DNA of 64,000 bases from Streptococcus vicugnae (GCF_016461705.1 NZ_JAEMHW010000004.1:47297-111296), one strand, 5' to 3'. Shown: positions 35,806 through 46,388, counted from the first letter of the stretch. Notes: generated from the sequence alone by a model not told the origin. Numbers and translations are program-made.

Positions 35806-38019
35806 TTAGTTGCTAGTTTCAGTATCGCTACCATTATTATCTGATGCATTTTCAGATGATTGGTTAAATTCTGTAGAAGAACTTTCTTCGCTAGATGATT
35901 GACTAGATGAAGATTCTTCTGAAGAGCTTGAGCCATAGATGTTACTATATACAGAGCTTGATGAAGCTGAGTAAGTGTAGTTACTTGAGCCACTTAGATA
36001 AGCATAGCCACCACTTGTGTAAACACCTTTAGGAATATCAAAGTCTTCGCTACCACTACCATATTTTTCATTTAGATAACTTTGCATAGCTTTGTAAACA
36101 TCAGCTGCAACGTTGAGACCATTACCGTAAATAGGTGTCATACGGTTTTTGTATCCTGTCCAAACAGCCATTGAATATTGTGGTGTATAACCAACAAACA
36201 TTTCATCTGGCGCCATTGTTCCAACGACACTGTTGTAAATACCTGTTGATTCTTCGATTTCAGCAAGTTCGTCATCTGAGTAGTTAGATGTTCCTGTTTT
36301 ACCTGCTTGGTAAATACCAGGAAGAGCAGCTCTAGTACCAGTACCATAAGTCAAGACAGTTTTCATCATTGAAGTCATCAAGTAAGCTGTTGATTCTTTC
36401 ATAGCACGGCTACCAGAGGCGTCAAATGATTTGCTTGTACCATCGTTGAATTCAATTTTATTAACGTATTGAGGTTCGTAGTAGATTCCACCGTTAGCAA
36501 ATGCGGCGTAAGCAGCAGCCATTTTTTCACTACTTGCTCCATATTTTTGGTTAGAATCACTTGTTGAACTTGAGATAGCATTTGAGTAGTAGAGTTGTGG
36601 ATAGTAAATACCAAGACCTTCTAAGAATGACTTAGATTTATTTAAACCAACTGCTTCAAGAGCTTTAACTGCAGGAACGTTACGAGATTGTTGAATAGCG
36701 GTCTGGATTGTCATGCTACCGTAGTATTGACGGTCCCAGTTATAAACTTGAGTTGATGTACCAGGCCAGTAGTATTTATTATCGCTAGTAACAGCAGCGG
36801 TACTTGTGTAGATACCATTTTCAATCGCTGGAGCATAGTCAGTGATTGGTTTCATTGTAGAACCCCAGTCACGGTCAGTTAGGACGGCTTGGTTAGTTCC
36901 AAGTGAAACAGTTGTGTCTTGGTTACGTGATCCAAGTTGGGCAATAACTTTACCAGTGTTGACGTCAACAACTGTTGAGGCAACTTGGAGGTCAGTATCA
37001 GGGTAGTATACGTATGAGTCAGTATTGTAAATATCCCATAGATATTTTTGAGCTTCAGTATCAACGTTTGTGTAAACTTTTAGCCCAGCTGAGTAGATAT
37101 CTTGGCCAGTTTTATTGCTAACTTCTTGGATAACTTCTTTAATGTAGTTATCAAAATATGGTTCGTAGCTTGTTGATTCTGTCAGTGTTTGTAGACCATC
37201 TGTAACAGGAGTAGCAAGTGCTGCCTTATACTCAGATTTAGTGATGTTACCATCCTCGTACATTTCAGCTAGAACAGTATTACGACGGTTTTGGGCAGCG
37301 TCAGGATTTGTATATGGGTCGTATTGACTAGGAGCTTGAGGAATACCAGCAAGCAAAGCCAATTGGGCAATAGACAAATCTTTCAAATCTTTACCGTAGT
37401 AAGATTTAGCAGCTGTTAGCATACCATAGTTACCATTTCCCATGTACACTTTGTTAATGTAGAAAGTTAGAATTTCTTCTTTAGTGTACTTACGTTCCAT
37501 TTGAAGGGCAAGCCAAGCTTCTTGAGCTTTACGTTTCAAGGTTTGGTCAGATTCTTTTGTTGAGAAGTAAGCTAACTTGATTAATTGTTGGTCAAGTGTT
37601 GAACCACCTTGAGTGCTAGAGCTTGTGAAGTTATTCAAAGCTGCACCAAGGATACGATAAACATCAATACCACGGTGTTTGAAGAAGCGTTTATCTTCGA
37701 TAGATGTAACAGCATTAACCAAGTTTAAAGGAATGTTATTAGCTGATACGCTTTCGCGTTTTTCAGAACCCAAGTCAGCAATCAATGAGCCATTAGCATC
37801 ATAGATAAGACTTGAATTAGTAGATGAGAGTTTGCTAGCTGTTAGTTTTGGTGTGCTGCTGACATAAAATGCAAAGATTGAGCCACCAATTAAGAAACCA
37901 GCAACAACTAAAGCCATCATTGTGATTAGACCGTATTTTAACACCTTAAGAGCAGTATCTTTAGATGCAGGATTACTTGTTCGTCTTTGTTTTGTTGTTT
38001 TCTTTTTAATTGTGATCAC
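35806..38019 (-). CDS. pbp1a: Penicillin-binding protein 1A (class A, glycosyltransferase-transpeptidase)
   Basis: The 737-residue protein has a basic cytosolic start, one span (~30-52), a GT51 glycosyltransferase domain (~70-245, with [12 protein letters not shown] and [11 protein letters not shown]) and a transpeptidase domain with STMK (~385), SRN (QQSRNVPA, ~440) and KTGTS (~568). A Ser/Glu-rich disordered tail fills the last ~57 residues (~681-737). It builds peripheral peptidoglycan outside the membrane. It overlaps the end of recU by 14 bp. The AATTGTGATCACCG region before its start has a weak ribosome site, so coupling to recU is likely. Confidence 0.96.
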   Translation of the reverse strand: MITIKKKTTKQRRTSNPASKDTALKVLKYGLITMMALVVAGFLIGGSIFAFYVSSTPKLTASKLSSTNSSLIYDANGSLIADLGSEKRESVSANNIPLNLVNAVTSIEDKRFFKHRGIDVYRILGAALNNFTSSSTQGGSTLDQQLIKLAYFSTKESDQTLKRKAQEAWLALQMERKYTKEEILTFYINKVYMGNGNYGMLTAAKSYYGKDLKDLSIAQLALLAGIPQAPSQYDPYTNPDAAQNRRNTVLAEMYEDGNITKSEYKAALATPVTDGLQTLTESTSYEPYFDNYIKEVIQEVSNKTGQDIYSAGLKVYTNVDTEAQKYLWDIYNTDSYVYYPDTDLQVASTVVDVNTGKVIAQLGSRNQDTTVSLGTNQAVLTDRDWGSTMKPITDYAPAIENGIYTSTAAVTSDNKYYWPGTSTQVYNWDRQYYGSMTIQTAIQQSRNVPAVKALEAVGLNKSKSFLEGLGIYYPQLYYSNAISSSTSDSNQKYGASSEKMAAAYAAFANGGIYYEPQYVNKIEFNDGTSKSFDASGSRAMKESTAYLMTSMMKTVLTYGTGTRAALPGIYQAGKTGTSNYSDDELAEIEESTGIYNSVVGTMAPDEMFVGYTPQYSMAVWTGYKNRMTPIYGNGLNVAADVYKAMQSYLNEKYGSGSEDFDIPKGVYTSGGYAYLSGSSNYTYSASSSSVYSNIYGSSSSEESSSSQSSSEESSSTEFNQSSENASDNNGSDTETSN

Positions 38020-38614
38020 CGCCTAAAATTTTTTGATCGATAATATCCAAATAAGGAACTTGAGGGAGTGAACTTGTTGTCACCATATACCCATTTTTTT
38101 TGATATAATCAAGTGGCATGGATTTGGTGCCGAGGTTGATTTGGTAAAAGTCTACTAGAGCGCTAGCAGGTAAAAAATAAGTTTCCTTAAGTGTCGAAAA
38201 GTGAAGTAGTACAAAGCAGATGCCATCTTGCTTTAAGACATGTTCCATATGCTCAATTTGGTGAGCGTGAAAGTTTTTCAAAGGCATAGATGTCTTTTGT
38301 CGCGTTTCTTTCGCTTCAAAGTCAATGTAGCGTCCTTTATAGACACCAGAATAATCGGTCGTTGATGCTTGGCGAAAGTATGCTTCTACAATTTTGGCAC
38401 GGCTTCTTTTTGGATAATCAACTTTTACAATTTGAATTGGGGTTGGTTTTTTGTGAACAACAGCAATATCACGAGATAAGTAGTAATTATTGGTTTCATT
38501 GATTGCTGCTTCAAAACTCATCCCACGATTAGCAAAATTAATTGTTGATTTTGTTGTCTTTCTAGAAGCTGGGACTGCTTGTTTTCGAATAAGATGATGA
38601 GGGTAATTAACCAT
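38006..38614 (-). CDS. recU: Holliday junction resolvase RecU
   Basis: The 202-residue nuclease cuts Holliday junctions in recombination and chromosome segregation. It contains [20 protein letters not shown], the catalytic region [17 protein letters not shown] (Asp/Glu/Lys triad) and [20 protein letters not shown]. The start at 38614 (MVNYPHHLI) has AGGAG right upstream; the longer open frame to 38698 crosses the promoter and the ypsA start region. It is cotranscribed with pbp1a, a conserved pairing in Firmicutes. Confidence 0.94.
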   Translation of the reverse strand: MVNYPHHLIRKQAVPASRKTTKSTINFANRGMSFEAAINETNNYYLSRDIAVVHKKPTPIQIVKVDYPKRSRAKIVEAYFRQASTTDYSGVYKGRYIDFEAKETRQKTSMPLKNFHAHQIEHMEHVLKQDGICFVLLHFSTLKETYFLPASALVDFYQINLGTKSMPLDYIKKNGYMVTTSSLPQVPYLDIIDQKILGGDHN

Positions 38615-38656
38615 AAAACTCCTAACATTCATGCTTAAGTCAATATAAGCACTACT

Positions 38657-38667
38657 ATTATAACATA
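38657..38667 (-). promoter_or_regulatory. Extended -10 promoter of recU-pbp1a
   Basis: On the minus strand TATGT-TATAAT matches TNTGN-TATAAT. Start near 38650 gives a leader of ~36 nt. It overlaps the ypsA upstream region. Confidence 0.6.
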
Positions 38668-38688
38668 TTTTTAGAAAGGAAGCAGGAT

Positions 38689-39207
38689 ATGACTTCAATT
38701 CTCGTCACGGGTTATAAGAGTTTTGAACTTGGTATTTTTCAAGAAAAGGACGAGCGAATCAAGGTGATTAAAAAAGCAATTAGGCATGATTTCATTCGCT
38801 ATTTTGATGAAGGTGTTGACTGGTTAATTTTTATGGGAAACCTTGGATTTGAATATTGGGCATTACAGGTTGCAAAAGAGCTGCAAGAGGAGTATGATTT
38901 TAATATTGCAACGATTTTTACCTTTGCAAATCATGGCCATAACTGGAATGAGACTAATCAGATTAAATTAAGTGAGTTTAAACAGGTGGACTTTGTTAAA
39001 TACTCTTATCAGGAATATGAAAATCCAAGCCAGTTTCGAAATTATAACCAATTCTTAGTAGATAATACGGATGGTGCTTATTTGTTTTATGATCCTGAAA
39101 ATGAAACAAATTTGAAATATTTAGCACAGGTCATGCAAGAAAAAGATGACTATCCAATCCAGTTTTTGACCTTTGATCGTCTTAATGAATTTCTTGAAGA
39201 TTGGTAA
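38689..39207 (+). CDS. DUF1273 (YpsA) family SLOG-domain protein
   Basis: The 172-residue cytosolic protein has a Rossmann-like SLOG fold ([27 protein letters not shown], and [24 protein letters not shown]). YpsA in Bacillus and Staphylococcus affects cell division and interacts genetically with FtsZ; a nucleotide-sugar or NAD-related ligand is suspected. Divergent from recU and followed by gpsB, as in many Firmicutes, which supports the division link. ATG 38689 follows AGAAAGGAAG. Confidence 0.88.
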   Translation: MTSILVTGYKSFELGIFQEKDERIKVIKKAIRHDFIRYFDEGVDWLIFMGNLGFEYWALQVAKELQEEYDFNIATIFTFANHGHNWNETNQIKLSEFKQVDFVKYSYQEYENPSQFRNYNQFLVDNTDGAYLFYDPENETNLKYLAQVMQEKDDYPIQFLTFDRLNEFLEDW

Positions 39208-39332
39208 TCAATTTTTAATGATCTTTTAAAAGTAAATGCTTGATTTTTCATTAAATTTTCTGTAACATATATCTTGATATGACGTTTTCATATTCTAAGG
39301 TTAACTAGAATAGTTTTGTTTGGAGAGATAGA

Positions 39333-39662
39333 ATGGCAAGTATTATTTATAGTCCTAAGGACATTTTTGAACAAGAATTCAAAACCAGCATGCGTGGTTA
39401 CGATAAAAAAGAAGTAGACGAGTTCCTTGATGATGTTATTAAAGATTACGAGAGCTATATTTCTCAAGTTCAAGAACTACGTGCTGAAAATGAAAAATTA
39501 AAAGAAGAATTGGCTGCTAAACCAAAAGCAGCTCCAGCGACTTCTTATGTTGCTCCGCAAGCAGAACACGCACGTGTTGCTCAAACAGCAACAAACTTCG
39601 ATATTTTGAAACGTATCAGTCGTTTGGAAAAAGAAGTGTTTGGTAAACAAATCACTGAATAA
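39333..39662 (+). CDS. gpsB: Cell division regulator GpsB
   Basis: The 109-residue DivIVA-like protein has the membrane-binding N-terminal domain (~1-65: [34 protein letters not shown], then a coiled coil). A Pro/Ala linker (~67-85) and a short C-terminal trimer helix ([17 protein letters not shown]) follow. GpsB coordinates septal and peripheral wall synthesis, docking PBP cytosolic tails, and interacts with MapZ, EzrA and the StkP/PknB kinase in streptococci. All three partners PBP1a, MapZ and PknB are encoded in this window. GGAGAGA precedes the start. Confidence 0.96.
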   Translation: MASIIYSPKDIFEQEFKTSMRGYDKKEVDEFLDDVIKDYESYISQVQELRAENEKLKEELAAKPKAAPATSYVAPQAEHARVAQTATNFDILKRISRLEKEVFGKQITE

Positions 39663-39743
39663 TAGCTTTTCTATTCATTATTAACGAAGTTATTAGATGA
39701 ATTTGTATATTACTTATCTTTATTTATGGAGGTAAGAAAGATA

Positions 39744-40128
39744 AATTGCAATTTTTGGATAATCGCGTGGTATTCTAATACCATGAGGAAAGTCCATGCT
39801 AGCACTGGCTGTGATGCCAGTAGTGTTTGTGCTAGGTTAATTAATAAGCCTAGGGACATCTTTTGATGTTACGGCGAGTGAAAAGGCTAAGTCTTTGATA
39901 TGCCCAAATAGCTCTGAAAAGTGCCACAGTGACGTAGTTCCTGAGGAAACTTAGGAAGTGGAACGCGGTAAACCCCTCAAGCTAGCAACCCAAACTTTGG
40001 TAGGGGCACGGGATAGTAGGAATCCGAACGATCTATCCTGACTGGAAACAGTAGACAGATGATTATCGAAGGAGATAAGACCTAGTTATCTCTGGAACAA
40101 AACATGGCTTATAGAAAATTGCATATAG
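39744..40128 (+). ncRNA. rnpB: RNase P RNA (type B)
   Basis: The ~385-nt RNA cleaves tRNA 5' leaders with RnpA. I see the conserved GAGGAAAGTCCATGCTAGCAC start, the AAACCCCTC and CACGGGATAGTAGG-type core and the GGAACAAAACATGGCTTATAG end. The ends (TGCAATTTTT near 39745 and AAAATTGCA near 40116) pair as helix P1. Ends are approximate. A terminator follows. It lies between gpsB and the RNA methylase gene, its common streptococcal position. Confidence 0.93.
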
Positions 40129-40133
40129 GTATC

Positions 40134-40161
40134 TAGCTAGCTTAGGCTAGCTTTTATTTTT
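40134..40161 (+). terminator. Terminator after rnpB
   Basis: AGCTAGC, loop TTAG, GCTAGCT then TTTATTTTT. Confidence 0.85.
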
Positions 40162-40215
40162 GCTGTATTTTAATACTAAGATAATTCTTGGTTTGGTATT
40201 TGAAAATTAATCGAT

Positions 40216-40240
40216 TTTTACTAGCTATATGCTAGTAAAA
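40216..40240. repeat. Perfect 10-bp inverted repeat upstream of the RNA methylase gene
   Basis: TTTTACTAGC, loop TATAT, GCTAGTAAAA lies ~48 bp before ATG 40288. With no T tract after it, it could be an operator or a leader hairpin. Confidence 0.5.
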
Positions 40241-40287
40241 CGTGTTAAACTTATAGATAAGTATTTTGATGAAATAGGAATGTGTGA

Positions 40288-41460
40288 ATGAAAAAAACAT
40301 TTAATTTAGTAGCAACTGCAGCTGCAGGACTTGAGGCTGTTGTTGGGCGTGAAATCCGTGATTTAGGGATTGATTGCCAAGTTGAAAATGGTAAAGTACG
40401 TTTTCAAGGAGATGTAAGAACGATTATTACGACAAATCTTTGGTTACGTGCAGCAGACCGTGTCAAAATTATTGTTGGTGAATTTCCAGCGCGTACCTTT
40501 GAGGAATTATTCCAAGGAGTTTATAAATTAGATTGGGAAAATTATTTGCCATTAGGCGCAAAATTTCCAATTTCAAAAGCTAAATGTGTGAAATCAAAAT
40601 TGCACAATGAGCCAAGTGTTCAGGCAATTAGTAAAAAAGCTGTTGTCAAAAAACTTCAAAAAGTTTACCATCGTCCAGATGGTGTTCCATTGCAAGAAAA
40701 TAGTGCTGAGTTCAGAATTGAAGTTTCAATTTTGAAAGATAAAGCAACGGTCATGATTGATACAACAGGAGCTAGTCTCTTTAAACGCGGTTACCGTGTG
40801 GAAAAAGGTGGCGCTCCGATTAAAGAAAATATGGCAGCTGCCATTATTGAATTGTCAAACTGGTATCCAGATAAACCATTTATCGATCCAACATGTGGTT
40901 CAGGAACGTTCTGTATTGAAGCAGCTATGATTGGGATGAACATTGCTCCTGGTTTTAATCGAGACTTTGCTTTTGAAGAATGGAATTGGGTTGACGCTGA
41001 TTTGGTTCAACAAGTTCGCGATGAAGCTGAAGAAAAAGCTAATTATGATATTGAACTTGACATTTCAGGATTTGATATTGATGGTCGCATGATTGAAATT
41101 GCCAAGAAAAATGCTGAAGAAGCAGGACTTGGAGATATCATCAAATTGAAACAAATGCGTCTTCAAGATTTAAAAACTGATAAAATCAATGGTGTTATCA
41201 TTTCTAACCCACCCTATGGTGAACGATTGCTTGATGACAAAGCTGTTGACATCTTGTATAATGAAATGGGACAGACTTTTGCACCATTGAAAACATGGAG
41301 TAAATTTATTCTGACCAGCGATGAACAGTTCGAACGAAAATACGGGTCACAAGCTGATAAAAAACGTAAATTATACAATGGTACGCTTAGAGTTGATTTG
41401 TACCAATTTTACGGTGAACGTGTTAAACGCTCTGCTATCACGCAAGCAAAAGAAAAGTAA
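40288..41460 (+). CDS. THUMP-domain class I rRNA methyltransferase (RlmL/YpsC-like)
   Basis: The 390-residue protein has an N-terminal ferredoxin-like/THUMP RNA-binding part (~1-160) and a SAM methyltransferase domain (~165-385). The SAM motif is DPTCGSGTFCIEAAMI (~198-213) and the catalytic NPPYGERL (~308-315) is typical of N2-guanine methylases. The likely target is a 23S rRNA guanine, as for RlmL. ATG 40288 follows AGGAATG. mapZ follows 64 bp downstream on the same strand, probably in one transcript. Confidence 0.88.
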   Translation: MKKTFNLVATAAAGLEAVVGREIRDLGIDCQVENGKVRFQGDVRTIITTNLWLRAADRVKIIVGEFPARTFEELFQGVYKLDWENYLPLGAKFPISKAKCVKSKLHNEPSVQAISKKAVVKKLQKVYHRPDGVPLQENSAEFRIEVSILKDKATVMIDTTGASLFKRGYRVEKGGAPIKENMAAAIIELSNWYPDKPFIDPTCGSGTFCIEAAMIGMNIAPGFNRDFAFEEWNWVDADLVQQVRDEAEEKANYDIELDISGFDIDGRMIEIAKKNAEEAGLGDIIKLKQMRLQDLKTDKINGVIISNPPYGERLLDDKAVDILYNEMGQTFAPLKTWSKFILTSDEQFERKYGSQADKKRKLYNGTLRVDLYQFYGERVKRSAITQAKEK

Positions 41461-41524
41461 GGAAAAGTGCGCTTAACAAGCTTAGTTAGGCAGTTGAAAT
41501 TTTAATTAGAGAGGTGACCAAAAC

Positions 41525-43042
41525 GTGTCAGAAAAAAAAGACATGCCGTCTTCTGAAGAACAAGATGGGCTTAATTTGCAAGATGTTAAAAATCTAACCA
41601 TTGAAGAAGCTGTTCGAAAAGATTCTGAAATGAAAGCTGGAATTACTGAGTCTGATGGCGTTTTAGATAAGTATATTAAACAGCACCGAGACGAAGTAAC
41701 ATCACAAAAATTTGAAACAAAGCTATCTGATTTTGATGATTTAGATACAAAAGCTTTGGATAACTTTATTAAAAAACAACGCGAAGAACTTGTTAATAGT
41801 GGTATTGTTGGCAAAGAAGTTTTTGAGGAAGCTACTGAAGCTAATCAAGTGCCTGAAGCAGAAGAAGTGGTTGAACCAGCTGTTGAAGCTACCGAAACTG
41901 AGCCTGAACAAGTAGAGCCAGTAAGTTCTGAGTCAAAAGAAGCAACTTCAGAAGAAGCACCAAAGGTTGAAGAAACCGTTGAAGCTAATGAAGAAGAAAA
42001 AGAGGAGCCGGTAGTAGCTCAAATTGAAGATTCAGAAAAAACAGCTGAACCAACTATTGCTCTTACAACTGATGAAAGTAAAACAAGTTCTAAGAAAAAA
42101 CGTGTTATTATTGGGAGTTTAGCTGCTCTTGTAGTTGCTATTTTTGGCGCTGGTTATGGTTTACACTATGTTAAAGGGTCAAATACTACAGTTGCTAGCT
42201 CATCAACATCATCAAGTCAGAAAAAAACATCATCAAGTTCAAGTGCAGCAGCGAAAGCAAAACAAGCCAAAAAAGCCAAAAAAGCTTTTGATGAAGCTTA
42301 TACGGCAATGTTCACTGATGATACTAAGACTAAATTAAAAAACAGTGAATTTGATAAAATTTCTGTTCTAAAAGAAAAATTAGATGCCCTAAAAGGAACT
42401 GATTTTTATGATGATGCCAAAAAACAATATGATACAGTAGCAGCTCACATTACAGCTATCAAAGCTATCAATGCTTTATTTGAAAAAGATGTTATTGTTG
42501 ATGGTAAAAAGGTTGCTGGAACAGTTAAAGCCGACGCCAAGTTTGATAGCTTGTCTAGTGATGTTTTGAATACTGGTGATGCTAAATTGGATAATTTATT
42601 GCAATCAGTAATTACTGATGGTAAAAATCAATTAGCTTCTAAGACTCAATCAAGTAGTCAAGCACAAGCAGCTGCAAACACTGCTAGCCAGACAGAAAGT
42701 AGTGAAGAAACAGCGGATGCCAAACCACAAGCTCCAGCTTCTGATAATTCAAATCTTCAACGCGATAAGAGTCGTGTTCCTTATAATGAATCGGCAATTG
42801 CTGATTCAGGAAATCCAGCTTGGACATTTGCTGATGGTGTGCTTGAAAAAATTGTTTCAACATCACAAGCGCGTGGCTATTTCTCAGGAAATGATTATAT
42901 TCTTGAAAAAGTTAATATTATCAATGGTAATGGCTATTACAATATGTTTAGAAAAGATGGAACATATCTATTTTCAATTAACTGTAAAACAGGTTACTTT
43001 GTAGGTAATGGTTCTGGTCACTCTGACGCATTGGATTATTAA
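41525..43042 (+). CDS. mapZ: Mid-cell-anchored protein Z (division site positioning)
   Basis: The 505-residue single-span protein marks the future division site in streptococci and positions FtsZ. The cytosolic part (~1-193) contains two like motifs, LDKYIKQHRDEV (~47-58) and LDNFIKKQREEL (~78-89), and an acidic low-complexity stretch (~100-175). The span is ~194-216. The extracellular part has a Ser-rich linker (~223-240), a helical domain (~245-365), a second disordered Ser/Gln/Ala linker, and a conserved C-terminal domain ending with YYNMFRKDGTYLFSINCKTGYFVGNGSGH, which binds peptidoglycan. It starts with GTG 41525 after AGAGAGGTG. Confidence 0.93.
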   Translation: MSEKKDMPSSEEQDGLNLQDVKNLTIEEAVRKDSEMKAGITESDGVLDKYIKQHRDEVTSQKFETKLSDFDDLDTKALDNFIKKQREELVNSGIVGKEVFEEATEANQVPEAEEVVEPAVEATETEPEQVEPVSSESKEATSEEAPKVEETVEANEEEKEEPVVAQIEDSEKTAEPTIALTTDESKTSSKKKRVIIGSLAALVVAIFGAGYGLHYVKGSNTTVASSSTSSSQKKTSSSSSAAAKAKQAKKAKKAFDEAYTAMFTDDTKTKLKNSEFDKISVLKEKLDALKGTDFYDDAKKQYDTVAAHITAIKAINALFEKDVIVDGKKVAGTVKADAKFDSLSSDVLNTGDAKLDNLLQSVITDGKNQLASKTQSSSQAQAAANTASQTESSEETADAKPQAPASDNSNLQRDKSRVPYNESAIADSGNPAWTFADGVLEKIVSTSQARGYFSGNDYILEKVNIINGNGYYNMFRKDGTYLFSINCKTGYFVGNGSGHSDALDY

Positions 43043-43056
43043 TGAAAAGTTTGAAA

Positions 43057-43085
43057 AAGCTCTCCTCTTGGAGGGCTTCTTTTGG
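43057..43085 (+). terminator. Terminator after mapZ
   Basis: AAGCTCTCC, loop TCTT, GGAGGGCTT then CTTTT; 9-bp stem with one G-U pair. Confidence 0.75.
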
Positions 43086-43132
43086 TTTTAGAAGTGAAAT
43101 AATGAAAAAATCTTGAAAAAAGTTTCAAAAAA

Positions 43133-43161
43133 TTGACAATAAAAAATGGAAGCGTTATAAT
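43133..43161 (+). promoter_or_regulatory. Consensus promoter of budC with an overlapping cre-like site
   Basis: Perfect TTGACA (43133-43138), 17 bp, perfect TATAAT (43156-43161). TGGAAGCGTTATAA (43147-43160) overlaps the -10 and matches 8 of 10 fixed cre positions, suggesting CcpA control. Confidence 0.7.
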
Positions 43162-43192
43162 TAGCGTAACTTAAAGATTAAGGGGTGATATT

Positions 43193-43957
43193 ATGGTAAA
43201 AGTAGCCATTGTTACTGGTGCAGGTCAAGGGATTGGCTTTGCTATTGCAAAACGTCTTCACGAAGATGGTTTTAAGATTGGAATCTTGGATTACAATCAA
43301 GAAACAGCAGAAAAAGCTGTTCAAGAACTTTCTCCTCAAGATGCTTATGCTGTTGTAGCTGATGTTTCTAAGCGTGAAGAGGTTGCTAAGGCATTTGCGC
43401 AGGTTGTTGAACATTTTGGAGATTTATCGGTAGTTGTGAATAACGCAGGGGTTGCCCCAACAACGCCTTTAGATACAATCACAGAAGACGTTTTTGAACG
43501 CACTTTTGCCATTAATGTCGGAGGTGTTATCTGGGGAGCTCAGGCAGCCTTGGCTGAATTCAAAAAATTAGGTCATGGTGGTAAGATTATTAATGCTTCA
43601 TCTCAAGCTGGTGTAGTTGGTAACCCTAATTTGACTGTTTACGGTGGTAGTAAATTTGCCATTCGTGGTATTACCCAAACCTTAGCACGTGATTTAGCAG
43701 ATTATGGTATTACAGTAAATGCTTATGCACCTGGTATTGTTAAGACACCGATGATGTTTGATATTGCTCATGAAGTCGGTAAAAATGCTGGTAAAGATGA
43801 TGAATGGGGTATGCAAACATTCGCAAAAGACATTACCCTTAAACGTTTATCTGAACCAGAAGATGTAGCTAAAGCTGTCAGCTTCTTAGCAGGAACTGAT
43901 TCTGATTATATTACTGGACAAACCATTATCGTTGATGGTGGTATGCAATTCCATTAA
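43193..43957 (+). CDS. budC: Diacetyl reductase / acetoin (butanediol) dehydrogenase, SDR family
   Basis: The 254-residue short-chain dehydrogenase has the NAD-binding [11 protein letters not shown] (~9-19), NNAG (~84), catalytic Ser in INASSQAG and Tyr-x-x-x-Lys in [11 protein letters not shown] (~152-156), and the C-terminal [15 protein letters not shown] of (S)-acetoin-forming diacetyl reductases. It reduces diacetyl to acetoin and acetoin to 2,3-butanediol, re-oxidising NADH in overflow metabolism. GGGGTGA precedes ATG 43193. Exact substrate cannot be fixed from sequence. Confidence 0.9.
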   Translation: MVKVAIVTGAGQGIGFAIAKRLHEDGFKIGILDYNQETAEKAVQELSPQDAYAVVADVSKREEVAKAFAQVVEHFGDLSVVVNNAGVAPTTPLDTITEDVFERTFAINVGGVIWGAQAALAEFKKLGHGGKIINASSQAGVVGNPNLTVYGGSKFAIRGITQTLARDLADYGITVNAYAPGIVKTPMMFDIAHEVGKNAGKDDEWGMQTFAKDITLKRLSEPEDVAKAVSFLAGTDSDYITGQTIIVDGGMQFH

Positions 43958-43975
43958 AATTATCATAAAAGCAGA

Positions 43976-44007
43976 AAAGTCAGGGAAGAAAATTCTCTGA
44001 CTTTTTT
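43976..44007. terminator. Bidirectional terminator between budC and luxS
   Basis: AAAAGTCAGGGAA and TTCTCTGACTTTTT pair around GAAAA. Both strands have flanking T runs, and the hairpin ends seven bases from the luxS stop. Confidence 0.8.
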
Positions 44008-44013
44008 GATTTT

Positions 44014-44499
44014 TTAGATGACGTGACGTTCAAATGGATCGTCTGAGATACCATCTTTAAGGATGAGTTTTGCCCATTCTTTAGCAGTAAATAAGCTGTG
44101 GTCTTTGTAGTTACCACATGATTCAATTGTTGTACCTGGTACATCATCCCATGATGTTACAGTAGCAATTTCTTCTAAACTTGATTTGATGACTTTTGCA
44201 ATTTCAGTTGTGTTGTGTTTACCCCACATAATCAAGTGGAAACCAGTACGGCAACCAAATGGTGAGCAGTCAATCATTCCGTCGATACGTTCACGGATAA
44301 GTTTAGCAAGTAAATGTTCGATAGTGTGTAAACCAGCAGTTGGAATAGCATTTTCATTTGGTTGAACCAAACGGATATCAAAGTTTGTGATGACATCTCC
44401 AAGAGGTCCAGCTTCTTCAGAAATAAGACGAACATAAGGTGCTTTAACGATTGTATGATCTAGTTCAAAACTTTCTACAGTTACTTCTTTTTTTGACAT
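44014..44499 (-). CDS. luxS: S-ribosylhomocysteine lyase (AI-2 synthase)
   Basis: The 161-residue enzyme splits S-ribosylhomocysteine into homocysteine and the AI-2 precursor DPD, recycling the methyl cycle. The metal-binding [14 protein letters not shown] (two His), the catalytic Cys in [11 protein letters not shown] and the third ligand in [10 protein letters not shown] are present. I chose the start at 44499 with AGGAG upstream; the longer frame to 44532 runs into the promoter. Single gene, divergent from rny. Confidence 0.96.
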   Translation of the reverse strand: MSKKEVTVESFELDHTIVKAPYVRLISEEAGPLGDVITNFDIRLVQPNENAIPTAGLHTIEHLLAKLIRERIDGMIDCSPFGCRTGFHLIMWGKHNTTEIAKVIKSSLEEIATVTSWDDVPGTTIESCGNYKDHSLFTAKEWAKLILKDGISDDPFERHVI

Positions 44500-44532
44500 A
44501 ATAGACTCCTTTTTTATTCCTCTAATAATCAT

Positions 44533-44561
44533 ATCATAAATTTTAGTAAAACGCTTTACAA
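44533..44561 (-). promoter_or_regulatory. luxS promoter
   Basis: On the minus strand TTGTAA, 17 bp, TATGAT. The spacer holds GTAAAGCGTTTTAC, a near-palindrome with a cre-like core. Start near 44526. Confidence 0.55.
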
Positions 44562-44648
44562 TTTTAAATTGTGAAAAAACTCGATTTATGGTAAACTTGA
44601 AAGTAGCTTTCTATAGATGAAATCTAAAATTTTTATTGAGGTAAAAAC

Positions 44649-46256
44649 ATGCCAAATATTATTATCTTGATTGTTTTTGCCCTCATTGGTTTGATAGTTG
44701 GTTATGCACTGATTTCCATCAGACTTAAGTCTGCGAAAGAAGCTGCGGAACTCACTCTTTTAAATGCAGAACAGGATGCTGTTAATCTACGTGGTAAAGC
44801 TCAATTAGAAGCTGAACACATTAGAAAATCAGCTGAGCGAGAAACGAAAGCTCATCGCAAAGAATTACTGATCGAAGCAAAAGAAGAGGCTAGAAAATAT
44901 CGAGAAGAGATTGAAAAAGAATTTAAATCTGAAAGACAAGAGTTAAAACAAATGGAGACTCGTTTGACTGAACGAGCGTCTTCTCTTGATCGCAAGGATG
45001 AAAATCTAACCAGCAAAGAAAAAGTGTTGGATAGTAAAGAACAAAGTCTAACCGATAAATCTAGACACATTAATGAGCGTGAAAAACAAATCGGAGAACT
45101 CGAAGAACAGAAAAAAGCAGAACTAGAACGTGTCGCCTTGATGACAATTGCTGAAGCGCGTGAAATTATTTTGACGGAAACTGAAACTAATTTGACGCAT
45201 GAAATCGCAACTCGTATTAAGGATGCTGAACGTGAGGTTCGTGATAAGTCTAACAAGCTCGCCAAAAACATTCTCGCTCAGGCCATGCAACGAATGGCTG
45301 GTGAATATGTTACTGAACAAACCATTACAACCGTTCATCTACCAGATGATAGCATGAAAGGTCGTATCATTGGTCGTGAAGGACGTAATATTCGTACCCT
45401 TGAAAGTTTGACAGGGATTGATGTCATTATCGATGATACACCTGAAGTGGTGGTCCTTTCAGGATTTGATCCAATTCGTCGCGAAATTGCTCGCATGACA
45501 TTGGAAGCTTTGATTCAAGATGGTCGTATTCACCCAGCTCGTATTGAAGAATTGGTTGAAAAGAACCGTTTGGAAATGGATAATCGTATTCGTGAGTATG
45601 GTGAAGCTGCTGCTTTTGAAATCGGTGCAGTAAACTTGCATCCTGATTTAATTAAAATTATGGGACGTTTGCAGTTTAGAACGTCATATGGTCAAAATGT
45701 TTTACGTCACTCAGTTGAAGTTGGTAAGATGGCTGGTATTCTTGCTAGCGAACTTGGCGAAAACGTAATGCTTGCTCGTCGTGCTGGTTTCTTGCATGAT
45801 ATGGGTAAAGCAATTGACCGTGAAGTTGAAGGTAGCCACGTTGAGATTGGTGCAGAATTTGCTCGTAAATACAAAGAAAACCCAATCGTGGTTAATGCAA
45901 TTGCAAGTCACCACGGAGATGTAGAACCTGAAAGTGTGATTGCTGTTATTGTTGCAGCAGCGGATGCTTTGAGTTCAGCTCGTCCAGGTGCTCGTAACGA
46001 GTCAATGGAAAACTATATCAAACGTCTTCGTGATTTAGAAGAAATTGCAACAAGCTTCGATGGCGTTCAAAATAGCTATGCTTTGCAAGCTGGACGTGAA
46101 ATTCGTATCATGGTGCAACCAAATAAAATTTCCGATGATGAGGTCACAATCATTGCACATAAAGTTCGTGAAAAAATTGAAAGTAACCTTGATTACCCAG
46201 GTAATATTAAAGTTACCGTTATTCGTGAACTACGTGCAGTCGATTACGCAAAATAA
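44649..46256 (+). CDS. rny: Ribonuclease Y
   Basis: The 535-residue membrane-tethered endonuclease starts bulk mRNA decay. It has an N-terminal span (~3-22), a long coiled coil (~25-200), a KH RNA-binding domain with [16 protein letters not shown] (~235-250), and an HD domain with metal residues in [16 protein letters not shown] (~378-393) and SHHGD. The length and domain order match the family. ATG 44649 follows TTGAGG. Single gene with its own terminator. Confidence 0.97.
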   Translation: MPNIIILIVFALIGLIVGYALISIRLKSAKEAAELTLLNAEQDAVNLRGKAQLEAEHIRKSAERETKAHRKELLIEAKEEARKYREEIEKEFKSERQELKQMETRLTERASSLDRKDENLTSKEKVLDSKEQSLTDKSRHINEREKQIGELEEQKKAELERVALMTIAEAREIILTETETNLTHEIATRIKDAEREVRDKSNKLAKNILAQAMQRMAGEYVTEQTITTVHLPDDSMKGRIIGREGRNIRTLESLTGIDVIIDDTPEVVVLSGFDPIRREIARMTLEALIQDGRIHPARIEELVEKNRLEMDNRIREYGEAAAFEIGAVNLHPDLIKIMGRLQFRTSYGQNVLRHSVEVGKMAGILASELGENVMLARRAGFLHDMGKAIDREVEGSHVEIGAEFARKYKENPIVVNAIASHHGDVEPESVIAVIVAAADALSSARPGARNESMENYIKRLRDLEEIATSFDGVQNSYALQAGREIRIMVQPNKISDDEVTIIAHKVREKIESNLDYPGNIKVTVIRELRAVDYAK

Positions 46257-46265
46257 TGAAAATAG

Positions 46266-46301
46266 AAAAAAGAAGTACGTTGCAAACGTACTTCTTTTTA
46301 A
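46266..46301 (+). terminator. Terminator after rny
   Basis: AAAAAGAAGTACGTT, loop GCA, AACGTACTTCTTTTT; a 15-bp perfect stem. Confidence 0.9.
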
Positions 46302-46324
46302 TGTGAAGGAGCTTGTAAATTTCC

Positions 46325-46353
46325 TTGAAATATAGGTTTATCTTTGATATACT
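46325..46353 (+). promoter_or_regulatory. gmk-rpoZ promoter
   Basis: TTGAAA, 17 bp, TATACT. The palindrome TAGACTGTAGTCTA overlaps the -10, AGTCTA recurs near 46395, and a CAAGT/ACTTG hairpin lies in the leader. Confidence 0.55.
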
Positions 46354-46388
46354 AGACTGTAGTCTAATTGATAAAAAGCAAGTCTTAA

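Noticed and set aside
38290..38502. Plus-strand ORF inside recU
   Set aside because: Shadow of the minus-strand gene, no ribosome site or recognisable domain.
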